Source of the DNA: DAOMOD01 sp964526035
GTDB lineage: Bacteria; Pseudomonadota; Gammaproteobacteria; Xanthomonadales; BPKI01
Length of the DNA stretch: 5,814 bases
Direction of reading: 5' to 3'
Assembly (NCBI GenBank): GCA_964526035.1
Contig: CAZGKE010000197.1
Span: forward strand, 1 to 5,814
In this document: one piece after another, positions 1-5,814 of the stretch
Layout of the letters: the number at the start of each line of letters is the position of its first letter
How positions within the stretch are numbered: the stretch's first letter is position 1
Made by a program: the position numbers and the translations under genes
Notes under the pieces: model-generated
The model's input: only the letters and a program-made list of their open reading frames with translations
The model's database searches: none
What the model was told of the DNA's origin: nothing

Positions 1-1
1 A

Positions 2-1078
2 GGCACACCCATGACTGTTCGTGGGCCGCAGATGACCACTGGGCAGGCACGAGAGTTCTACGTCGGCCTGTACGCCGGTCAGCAACGAGTTTCAATAGCG
101 ATTCTCGCGCTGGGCGGCGTGATCATCGTCGCCCTTTGGAGCGTGGAGGTGCTCTCGACGGCTGGTGCTCTCATCGCCGCCGCGACGGCTATAGCCATCC
201 TGGGTGCTCTGAAGAGGGAGTTTGTGAAGGCGTGGCTGTTCATAGACGGGCAGGCGGCGCGGGTTCTGGTGATTGATTTGCTCTACTGCGCTGTCGTTGC
301 TGCAACCGCGACCGTAGTTTTTGGCCTGGGACTTGAAGCGGCAGTGGCTGGCATTCTTTTCGGTATGGGTCTGGGAAGTCTGCCTGCCGCTTTTGGTAGA
401 CAACGATTCGATATCGATGGGAGCGCGACAGCGAGGGTCAAGGCGCTGGAGTCACTGAGAGTAGCGTGGAAGGACGGCAGATGGACATTGCCGGGTGTAC
501 TGATCACCTTTTCGATGAGTCATGCTCACACCTACCTGCTTGCCGCCGTAGGTGGCCTGATTTTCGCAGCCGAAGTGGGCGCGGCGCGAATGCTGCTAAT
601 GCCCGTGGCAATGCTTAACCTGAGTCTTTACCGTGTACTCAGGCCACGCTGGGCGGGTTTGCTCGGTTCAGGCAGTCACGGAGTCATACGGCTACAACGG
701 AACAGGGCAATCGGTGGGATCGGTGTTGCCACGGCACTTTTCGCCCTTCTCCTGTACGCGAGCTGGGATTTGGTCGTCAGCTACGTAATCACGCCCGAGT
801 ACGGGGGTATCTGGATGCTGGTTGTCCTGTGGGCCATCTTTTTTGCAGGTCAGAGTGCACGGGTGGCGCTGTCGAATCAGCTTCAGGTCTATTCAGAGTA
901 CCGGTATCTGACGTCTTTCGTCGCAATCGCCGCCATCCTGGTTGTCGGGGCGACTCTCGTGCTTGTCCCGCTGGTCGGCGCGGCTGGGGTGGTCTACGCA
1001 ATGATTGCCGGTGAGGTTCTCCTGCTAGTGGCGTTTGGCCTGCGATCAGCCTCGTTGCTGCACCCACAAGCACCCTAG
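2..1078 (+). CDS. Probable polysaccharide flippase (Wzx-like), 5' end outside window
   Basis: A very hydrophobic protein that most resembles the later part of a Wzx-type flippase, which moves lipid-linked oligosaccharide units across the inner membrane. From the ATG at 11 it has 355 residues with about 8-10 membrane segments, roughly at residues 27-44, 46-66, 83-105, 107-125, 157-180, 190-207, 232-252, 266-282, 300-320 and 322-345. A short charged loop (KREFVKAWLF, about 68-77) and a basic loop (about 205-232) sit between segment groups, as in this superfamily. Flippases usually have 400-500 residues and 12-14 segments, and the frame is open back to base 2 with no stop, so the true start is probably upstream and the ATG at 11 internal. 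No ribosome site can be judged before it. It is less GC-rich than its neighbours, which often holds for flippase genes. The family call rests on topology and context rather than a sharp motif; another multi-pass export protein is possible. Confidence 0.7.
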   Translation, partial: GTPMTVRGPQMTTGQAREFYVGLYAGQQRVSIAILALGGVIIVALWSVEVLSTAGALIAAATAIAILGALKREFVKAWLFIDGQAARVLVIDLLYCAVVAATATVVFGLGLEAAVAGILFGMGLGSLPAAFGRQRFDIDGSATARVKALESLRVAWKDGRWTLPGVLITFSMSHAHTYLLAAVGGLIFAAEVGAARMLLMPVAMLNLSLYRVLRPRWAGLLGSGSHGVIRLQRNRAIGGIGVATALFALLLYASWDLVVSYVITPEYGGIWMLVVLWAIFFAGQSARVALSNQLQVYSEYRYLTSFVAIAAILVVGATLVLVPLVGAAGVVYAMIAGEVLLLVAFGLRSASLLHPQAP

Positions 1079-1154
1079 CGCGACAGGAAAAAGGTTTCAA
1101 AAACAGTCGGTTATTCAAAACCTCCAGTGTCCCGGATGAAATATGACAAGTAGT

Positions 1155-1192
1155 ACCTAGGTCAATGAAATCTAGGTGAATTTTCGCCTAGT
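1155..1192. repeat. Three CTAG-centred repeats (candidate operator)
   Basis: CTAG cores lie at 1157-1160, 1172-1175 and 1188-1191, that is 15 and 16 bases apart. The first is inside a perfect 8-base palindrome, ACCTAGGT (1155-1162). The second (CTAGGTGAA) and third (TTCGCCTAG) face each other as an inverted repeat. CTAG is a scarce tetranucleotide in many proteobacteria, and by eye I find only about five others in the remaining 5.8 kb, so three within 35 bases is unlikely to be chance. Position just before a polysaccharide/exosortase operon suggests binding sites for a transcription regulator. The regulator is not in the window and the function is inferred. Confidence 0.5.
1172..1191 (+). other. 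Hairpin in the leader of the glycosyltransferase gene
   Basis: CTAGGTGA (1172-1179) can pair with TTCGCCTAG-side bases 1184-1191, giving an 8-pair stem with one T-G wobble and a 4-base loop. It ends 11 bases before the ATG at 1203, where a ribosome-binding site would normally lie, and no run of T follows it, so it is not a classic terminator. If transcription starts upstream it could influence translation initiation; alternatively it is only the footprint of a dyad-symmetric protein-binding site. Confidence 0.4.
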
Positions 1193-1202
1193 ATGACTTC
1201 CT

Positions 1203-2018
1203 ATGGTCGTCCGAGACTCTGAGCACCACCTCCGAACCCGGGTCACCATCCTCGGCGTCCCCATGGACTGCGTCTCCATGGCCCAGTCTGTGCTGATTGC
1301 CGACGACATGGTGCGCGAGGGCCGGCAGGGATCGGTCTTCGCGATCAATCCTGAAAAAATCGTCATGGCCGGGGACAACCCCCGGCTGCTGGAGGCGATC
1401 CGGTCCGGAAGCCTCCTCGTCCCCGACGGCATCGGTGCAATCCTCGCTGCCCGCCTCGGTGGCATCCGCGGCGTACCCCGGGTGCCCGGCGCCGACCTGA
1501 TGCCGGAGCTGTGCAACCTGGCGGCGATTCGCGGCTATCCGGTCTTTCTTCTCGGGGCCCGTCCGGAGGTAACTCCCCGGGCCGCTGAGGCGCTGCTGGA
1601 GAGCTACCCACGGCTGCAGATTGCCGGGATGCAGAACGGATACCTCAGCAACGCTGACCGCGAGACGCTGCCGGAGCGCATCAATGCCAGTGGCGCGAAG
1701 CTGCTCTTCGTGGCCCTGGGCAGCCCGGAGCAGGAGATCTGGATCCACGAGAACCTGCCGCGTCTGACCACGGTGGCCGTCTGCCAGGGCGTTGGCGGCA
1801 CCTTCGACGTCCTCGCGGGGCGGGTCAGGCGGGCCCCTGCCGTATGGCAGCGGTCGTACATGGAGTGGCTCTACCGCCTCATTCGCGAGCCCGCCCGGAT
1901 CCGCCGCTTTCCGCGCCTGCTAAGATTCGCCGCTGACGTGTGGCGCGATCGACGCGCCATCGCCCCGGCTGCGGTGCCGGCCGCGCACCGGGCGGAAGGC
2001 CAGCGCTCCACGTCCTAG
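1203..2018 (+). CDS. WecG/TagA/CpsF family glycosyltransferase
   Basis: A 271-residue member of the WecG/TagA/CpsF family (GT26), membrane-associated enzymes that transfer a sugar such as N-acetylmannosamine or its uronic acid from UDP-sugar to a polyprenyl-diphosphate-linked sugar on the cytoplasmic face. Family hallmarks appear in order: TILGVPMD (15-22), FAINPEK with Asn49 (46-52), PDGIG with Asp75 (74-78), the position of the proposed catalytic Asp, RVPGADLMPEL (93-103), FLLGARP (115-121), LGSPEQEIWI (172-181), GVGGTFDVLAGRVRRAP (196-212) and EWLYRLIREP (221-230). An Arg-rich C-terminal segment (10 Arg in 221-251) fits the membrane-binding appendage of the family, and the last 20 residues are an unconserved-looking Ala/Pro tail. 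The ATG at 1203 is the first start after an in-frame TGA at 1194, and the conserved core begins only about 13 residues later, so it is the likely start although no good Shine-Dalgarno precedes it. It leads a run of three co-directional genes. The acceptor and sugar cannot be read from sequence. Confidence 0.93.
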   Translation: MVVRDSEHHLRTRVTILGVPMDCVSMAQSVLIADDMVREGRQGSVFAINPEKIVMAGDNPRLLEAIRSGSLLVPDGIGAILAARLGGIRGVPRVPGADLMPELCNLAAIRGYPVFLLGARPEVTPRAAEALLESYPRLQIAGMQNGYLSNADRETLPERINASGAKLLFVALGSPEQEIWIHENLPRLTTVAVCQGVGGTFDVLAGRVRRAPAVWQRSYMEWLYRLIREPARIRRFPRLLRFAADVWRDRRAIAPAAVPAAHRAEGQRSTS

Positions 2019-2024
2019 CTCCAC

Positions 2025-2029
2025 AGGAA
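2025..2029 (+). promoter_or_regulatory. Weak ribosome-binding site candidate for the exosortase gene
   Basis: AGGAA in the 28-base gap is the only purine-rich match before the exosortase gene, but it lies 17 bases from the ATG at 2047, longer than usual. No in-frame ATG, GTG or TTG exists between it and 2047. The alternative start at Met15 (2089) has no better site. Initiation may depend on coupling to the end of the upstream gene. Confidence 0.25.
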
Positions 2030-2046
2030 CTCATTCAGCAACTGCA

Positions 2047-3684
2047 ATGACCGACACGTCCCAGCCATCGTTCTCGACTGATCCCCGGATGCGCATCGGC
2101 TTCGTCGCCGTGCTGCTCGCACTCACCGCGTGGATCTTCTGGCCCAGCTTCGTCGAGATGGAGCGCCTGTGGCAACAGCCCGATTACAGCCACGGCTACC
2201 TGATTCCCTTCCTGGCGGCTTACCTCTTCATCGTGCGCATCCCGGCGCTGGTGGCCGCGCGCCCGGAGCCGTCGTGGCTTGGCCTCGGGCTGCTCCTGCT
2301 GGCCCTGGCGGTACTGCTCATCGGTGAACTCAGCGCGCTGTTTGTGATCACCCAGAATGCCTTCCTGATCACGGTCTGGGCCATGGCCCTCACGGTGTGG
2401 GGCGTGCGCGGTGTCAAGGCCATCTGGGCGTCGCTGGCGATGCTGGTGTTCCTGGTGCCGCTGCCGGTATTCGTCCAGTACAACCTGTCGTCGAACCTGC
2501 AGTTCATCTCCACCGATCTCTCGGCCTGGGTGCTGCGGCTACTCGGTATCCCCGTGTATGTCGAAGGCAACGTCATCGACATGGGCATCTCGAAGCTGCA
2601 GGTGGTCGAGGCCTGCAGCGGCCTGCGTTACCTGTTCCCGCTGATGTGCTTCAGCTTCCTGTGCGGCTACCTGTACAAGGGTCCGCTCTGGCACCGGTGG
2701 CTGATCTTCCTGTCGAGCATTCCCGTCACCATCGTGATGAACAGCATTCGCATCGCGGTTACCGGCATCCTCTATGACAACTACGGCATCGGCGCCGGCG
2801 ACACCTTCATGCACTTCTTCGAGGGCTGGGTGATCTTCGTCGGCTGCCTCGCCATCCTGTTCGCCGAGATGATGCTGCTGGCGAAGCTGCAGGGACTCAG
2901 GCTCGACAAGGTGCTGGATGTGGGTCTGCCGTCGTGGTCGGACATCAGGCCGCTGGGCGATACGCTGAAGCTGTCAGCCCCGGTACTCGCGGTGATCCCG
3001 ATGCTGGTGCTGGTGCTGGCCGCGAGTACCGCGGTTGCCGGCCGCACCGAAGTGGTGCCGGAGCGCCAGAGCCTGTACGGCTTCCCGCTGGTGATTGGCG
3101 ACTGGCGGGGCCGGGAGGTGCCGCTCAGCGAGCAGGAACTGGATGTACTCAAGCTCACCGACTATGTGTCGGCCAACTACCAGCACGAGGAGGGGGGCTT
3201 CATCAACTTTTACGTGGCCTACTACGAGTCCCAGCGCAAGGGTGCGTCGGTGCACTCGCCCCGCGCCTGCCTGCCCGGTGGTGGCTGGGAGATCCAGAGC
3301 AGCGGGGTGGTGAGGCTGCCCGGCGTGCTGCCGGATGGCGGTGACCTGCCGGTGAACCAGATCATCATCGGCATGGGCGAATCCCGCCAGCTGGTGAACT
3401 ACTGGTTCATGCAGCGGGGCCGGAATCTGACCAACGAGTATCTGGTGAAGTGGTACATCTTCTGGGACTCCCTGACGAAGCAGCGCACCGACGGCGCCAT
3501 GGTGCGCGTGATCACGCCCCTGCCGTCCGAAGGGGGTGAGGAGGTGGCCACGAAATCCCTTGAGGACTTCATCCGGCTCGTCGAGCCCCGCCTCTACTAC
3601 TACGTGCCCCAGGAGGTGACGCCCTACCAGGGCGCGGCAGCCGTCACGGGCGCACTCGACAAAAACCCGATTCCTTACCAGTAG
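2047..3684 (+). CDS. xrtD: Exosortase fused to EpsI domain (exosortase D-like, XrtD)
   Basis: A 545-residue inner-membrane exosortase, a transpeptidase-like enzyme thought to cut C-terminal sorting tags (PEP-CTERM-type) of surface proteins. Residues about 15-282 form the multi-pass exosortase domain with an early SHGYLIPFL motif (48-56), VEACSGLRYL (187-196) carrying catalytic Cys190, SIPVTIVMNSIRI (224-236) with Arg235, and TFMHFFEGW (253-261) with His256, matching the Cys/Arg/His set of the exosortase/archaeosortase family. A further membrane segment (about 311-332) leads to an EpsI/DUF3485 domain (about 335-523), with GFPLVIGDWRG (345-355), HSPRACLPGGGW (403-414), YWF (452-454) and TDGAMVRV (481-488). 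EpsI is often a separate gene; the single-chain fusion is typical of XrtD, the exosortase assigned to VPLPA-CTERM proteins. The subtype is inferred from architecture, and no tagged substrate is visible here. Start at 2047: no in-frame alternative upstream, Met15 just before the first membrane segment is possible. All catalytic residues are intact. Confidence 0.93.
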   Translation: MTDTSQPSFSTDPRMRIGFVAVLLALTAWIFWPSFVEMERLWQQPDYSHGYLIPFLAAYLFIVRIPALVAARPEPSWLGLGLLLLALAVLLIGELSALFVITQNAFLITVWAMALTVWGVRGVKAIWASLAMLVFLVPLPVFVQYNLSSNLQFISTDLSAWVLRLLGIPVYVEGNVIDMGISKLQVVEACSGLRYLFPLMCFSFLCGYLYKGPLWHRWLIFLSSIPVTIVMNSIRIAVTGILYDNYGIGAGDTFMHFFEGWVIFVGCLAILFAEMMLLAKLQGLRLDKVLDVGLPSWSDIRPLGDTLKLSAPVLAVIPMLVLVLAASTAVAGRTEVVPERQSLYGFPLVIGDWRGREVPLSEQELDVLKLTDYVSANYQHEEGGFINFYVAYYESQRKGASVHSPRACLPGGGWEIQSSGVVRLPGVLPDGGDLPVNQIIIGMGESRQLVNYWFMQRGRNLTNEYLVKWYIFWDSLTKQRTDGAMVRVITPLPSEGGEEVATKSLEDFIRLVEPRLYYYVPQEVTPYQGAAAVTGALDKNPIPYQ

Positions 3685-3729
3685 TTAATGGCCTGCAATG
3701 CTAGTCTGACCGCCGATTGATCCAGTCGC

Positions 3730-3734
3730 GGAAG
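3730..3734 (+). promoter_or_regulatory. Ribosome-binding site candidate for the oxidoreductase gene
   Basis: GGAAG, 8 bases before the ATG at 3743, is a reasonable Shine-Dalgarno match at normal spacing. An in-frame TGA at 3707 with no ATG, GTG or TTG between it and 3743 supports that start. The 58-base gap before the gene shows no terminator hairpin. Confidence 0.5.
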
Positions 3735-3742
3735 CCGGCCCC

Positions 3743-5814
3743 ATGCAGCAGATTCTCCAGGACCTGAAACAGGGTCACACCACGGTGGAGACCGTGCCCG
3801 TGCCCCTGGTACGTCCGGGCCATCTGCTGATCCGCACGAGCAAGTCGCTGGTCTCCGCCGGTACCGAGCGGATGCTGCTGGAGTTTGGCCGCGCCAGTTT
3901 CCTCGACAAGGCCCGCCAGCAACCCGACAAGGTGCGCCAGGTGCTGGACAAGATCCGCACCGACGGCATCGGGCCCACCATGCGCGCGGTCAAGGCCAAG
4001 CTCGACAAGCCCATTCCCCTTGGTTACAGCAACGCCGGCGTCGTGGTCGAAGTCGGACCCGGCGTCAGCCGCTTTCAGGTGGGCGACCGGGTGGTCTCCA
4101 ACGGCCACCATGCCGAGTATGTCTGCGTGCCCGAGAACCTCTGCGCCGCCATTCCCGACGGCGTCAGTGACGAAGCCGCCGCCTTCACCGTGGTCGCGGC
4201 GATTGGCCTGCAGGGCATCCGGCTGGTGCAGCCCACGCTGGGTGAGACGGTGGTGGTCACCGGCCTCGGGCTGATCGGCCTGCTGTCGGTGCAGCTGCTG
4301 CGGGCCAATGGTTGCCGCGTGCTGGGCATTGATCCGGATCCGGCCCGGGCGGCGCTGGCCCGGGAGCTCGGCGCCGAAACCTGCGTGCTGTCGGCGGGGG
4401 AGGATCCCCTGGCGGTGGCCCGGCGCGTGACCAACGGACGGGGTGTGGATGCGGTCGTGATCACGGCCTCGACCCCCAGCAACGAGCCGGTGCACCAGGC
4501 CGCCCAGATGTGCCGCAAGCGGGGCCGCATCGTGCTGGTGGGCGTCACCGGCCTGCAGCTGTCCCGGGCGGACTTCTTCGAGAAGGAGCTGAGCTTCCAG
4601 GTGTCGTGTTCGTACGGTCCGGGGCGCTATGACCCGGCCTACGAGGACGAGGGTCACGACTATCCGCTGGGCTATGTGCGCTGGACCGAGCAGCGCAACT
4701 TCGAGGCGGTGCTCGAGCTGCTGGCTGCCGGGCAGCTGGCGGTGGAGAGCCTGATCAGCGACCGCTTTGCGATTGCCGATGCGCCGGCGGGCTATGAGCG
4801 CCTCGCCAAGGGCAATCCGCTGGCCATCCTGCTGGACTACCCGGCGCCACCCGCGTCCGGGCAGGGTGCCGCCGCGCTGCCGGAACGGCTGGTGGCGCTG
4901 GGCCCTGCGAAGACTAACTCCGCGCCTGCTGCTCCCGGCAAGTCGGGCGGCAGGGGACCCACCGTGGCCGTGATCGGCGCCGGCAATTACGCGAGCCAGG
5001 TGCTGGTGCCCGCACTGGCCGCCACGACCGCCAGGCTGCACACGCTAGTCAGCGCTGCCGGGGTGAGCGGCGTGCAGGCGGGCCGGAAGCACGGCTTCGC
5101 CCAGGCCGGTACCGACGCGCTGGCCGCGATCCGCGACCCGGCGGTGGACGCCGTGGTAATCGCCACCCGCCACGACAATCATGCCGAGCTCGTGATCGAG
5201 GCGCTGGGGCAGGGCAAGCACGTTTTTGTCGAGAAGCCGCTGGCGATCAACCGGGCACAGCTCTCAGGGATCGAGGCGGCCTGGCAGGGCGCCGAACGCG
5301 ACGGCCGCCGGCCGGTGCTGATGGTTGGCTTCAACCGGCGCTTCGCACCCCAGGTGGTGCAGGTCAAGAAACTGCTCAGCGGCGTCGCCGAGCCCCCGGT
5401 GTTCGTGATGACGGTGAATGCGGGCGAGATTCCCGCTGAACACTGGACCCAGAGTGCCACCGAAGGCGGCGGCCGGATCATCGGCGAGGGCTGTCACTTC
5501 GTCGACCTGCTGCGCCACCTCGCCGGCAGCCCCATCGTGCGTACCCACGCGGTGCGGATGGGCCCCGCCCCCGGCGTGGAGGTGCGCGACGACAAGGCCG
5601 TGATCACGCTGGAGTTCGCCAGCGGCGCCTTCGGCACCATCCACTATCTCGCCAACGGCAACCGCAGCTTCCCCAAGGAGCGCCTCGAAGTCTTCTGCCG
5701 CGGTGCTGTGCTCCAGCTCGACAACTTCCGCAAGCTCGCAGGCTTTGGCTGGCCCGGCTTCCGCCAGATGAACCTGTGGCGCCAGGACAAGGGCAATGCC
5801 GCCTGCATGGCCGC
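3743..5814 (+). CDS. Bi-domain oxidoreductase (MDR dehydrogenase + Gfo/Idh/MocA), 3' end outside window
   Basis: An open frame of 690 codons with no stop before the right edge. Residues 1 to about 366 resemble medium-chain (zinc-type alcohol) dehydrogenases: SAGTER (38-43), LGYSNAGVVVEVG (93-105), VGDRVV (113-118), dinucleotide-binding GLGLIG (174-179) and GVDAVV (234-239). After a Pro/Ala/Gly-rich linker (about 367-405) a second Rossmann unit, VAVIGAGNYAS (408-418), opens a Gfo/Idh/MocA domain with VEKPLAI (496-502), catalytic-type Lys498, and GEGCHFVDLLRHL (581-593) with His585. This two-domain enzyme is recurrent in O-antigen and exopolysaccharide loci, where it probably oxidises or reduces a nucleotide-linked or free sugar in the cytoplasm; its exact substrate is not established to my knowledge. 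The first half has Ser38 and Asn97 where zinc-type relatives carry the Cys and His-Glu metal ligands, so it may work without zinc. The gene follows the exosortase by 58 bases and probably shares its transcript. In such loci a heparinase II/III-like gene often follows, but that lies outside the window. Confidence 0.92.
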   Translation, partial: MQQILQDLKQGHTTVETVPVPLVRPGHLLIRTSKSLVSAGTERMLLEFGRASFLDKARQQPDKVRQVLDKIRTDGIGPTMRAVKAKLDKPIPLGYSNAGVVVEVGPGVSRFQVGDRVVSNGHHAEYVCVPENLCAAIPDGVSDEAAAFTVVAAIGLQGIRLVQPTLGETVVVTGLGLIGLLSVQLLRANGCRVLGIDPDPARAALARELGAETCVLSAGEDPLAVARRVTNGRGVDAVVITASTPSNEPVHQAAQMCRKRGRIVLVGVTGLQLSRADFFEKELSFQVSCSYGPGRYDPAYEDEGHDYPLGYVRWTEQRNFEAVLELLAAGQLAVESLISDRFAIADAPAGYERLAKGNPLAILLDYPAPPASGQGAAALPERLVALGPAKTNSAPAAPGKSGGRGPTVAVIGAGNYASQVLVPALAATTARLHTLVSAAGVSGVQAGRKHGFAQAGTDALAAIRDPAVDAVVIATRHDNHAELVIEALGQGKHVFVEKPLAINRAQLSGIEAAWQGAERDGRRPVLMVGFNRRFAPQVVQVKKLLSGVAEPPVFVMTVNAGEIPAEHWTQSATEGGGRIIGEGCHFVDLLRHLAGSPIVRTHAVRMGPAPGVEVRDDKAVITLEFASGAFGTIHYLANGNRSFPKERLEVFCRGAVLQLDNFRKLAGFGWPGFRQMNLWRQDKGNAACMA

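Larger units (their letters stand above)
1079..1202 (+). promoter_or_regulatory. AT-rich intergenic region, likely promoter/operator of the downstream operon
   Basis: This 124-base gap is the only sizeable non-coding stretch in the window and is strikingly AT-rich (22 G+C in the 60 bases from 1141, about 37%, by hand count) in a GC-rich locus. It precedes three tightly spaced co-directional genes, so it is the natural place for their promoter. I see no convincing sigma-70 pair: TATGAC (1142-1147) and TAGTAT (1189-1194) are only partial -10 matches without a good -35. No TGGCAC-N5-TTGC sigma-54 element is visible. Its 3' half holds the CTAG repeats and hairpin listed separately. The promoter role is inference from position and composition. 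Confidence 0.5.

Noticed and set aside
1093..1122. GGTTT ... AAACC inverted repeat after the flippase-like gene, as a terminator
   Set aside because: Arms are only 5 bases with a 20-base loop and no following T run, too weak for a rho-independent terminator.
1172..1191. The strong hairpin read as a terminator
   Set aside because: No T tract follows and it sits 11 bases before a start codon; a regulatory or operator role fits better.
1188..1748. A 186-codon minus-strand frame over the glycosyltransferase gene
   Set aside because: Shadow of a well-supported plus-strand gene; no family motif, low hydrophobic order and no ribosome site.
3685..3742. Possible separate promoter or small gene between exosortase and oxidoreductase
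   Set aside because: Only 58 bases, with no convincing promoter hexamers, hairpin or coding signal; simple operon spacing explains it.
3701..5041. A 446-codon open frame on the minus strand
   Set aside because: It lies opposite the bi-domain oxidoreductase, whose motifs and frame are clear. The antisense product is rich in His, Gln, Gly and Arg with no recognisable domain, as expected when a GC-rich gene is read backwards.
5264..5644. A 126-codon minus-strand frame near the right edge
   Set aside because: Opposite the Gfo/Idh/MocA domain, whose catalytic motifs are read in the plus frame; the product has no recognisable features.

Overview
The window is a GC-rich, all plus-strand stretch that reads as the inside of a cell-surface or extracellular polysaccharide locus of a Gram-negative bacterium, most likely a proteobacterium. 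The evidence is an exosortase (a protein-sorting enzyme tied to exopolysaccharide loci of Gram-negatives), a WecG/TagA/CpsF glycosyltransferase, a probable lipid-linked-sugar flippase and a two-domain sugar dehydrogenase. I cannot place the organism more finely. There are no RNA genes, CRISPR arrays or insertion sequences that I can see.

Layout: (1) the 3' part of a multi-pass membrane protein resembling Wzx/polysaccharide-biosynthesis flippases, open at the left edge and ending at 1078; (2) an AT-rich gap, 1079-1202, with three CTAG-centred repeats 15-16 bases apart and a hairpin just before the next start codon, the only obvious control region here; (3) a WecG/TagA/CpsF glycosyltransferase, 1203-2018; (4) after 28 bases, an exosortase fused to an EpsI (DUF3485) domain, the architecture of exosortase D (XrtD), 2047-3684; (5) after 58 bases, a bi-domain oxidoreductase (medium-chain dehydrogenase-like half plus Gfo/Idh/MocA half), starting at 3743 and running off the right edge. 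Because it has no stop inside the window, that last gene is easily missed, and a long antisense reading frame over it is misleading.

Working together (inference): genes 3 to 5 are close, co-directional and without terminators between them, so they probably form one transcription unit led from the 1079-1202 region. The glycosyltransferase would add a sugar to a lipid-linked intermediate, the oxidoreductase would make or modify a sugar precursor, a flippase would carry the repeat unit across the inner membrane, and the exosortase-EpsI protein would cut and anchor or release surface proteins with a C-terminal sorting tag, co-produced with the polymer. No tagged substrate, polymerase or export protein is in the window.

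The flippase-like gene is less GC-rich than the rest (hand count about 59% in three sampled lines, against about 67-72% in single lines sampled from the other genes). Nothing here proves a new system. The strongest leads are the CTAG-repeat control element, the conserved His/Cys motif of the EpsI half, and the lack of recognisable zinc ligands in the dehydrogenase half.
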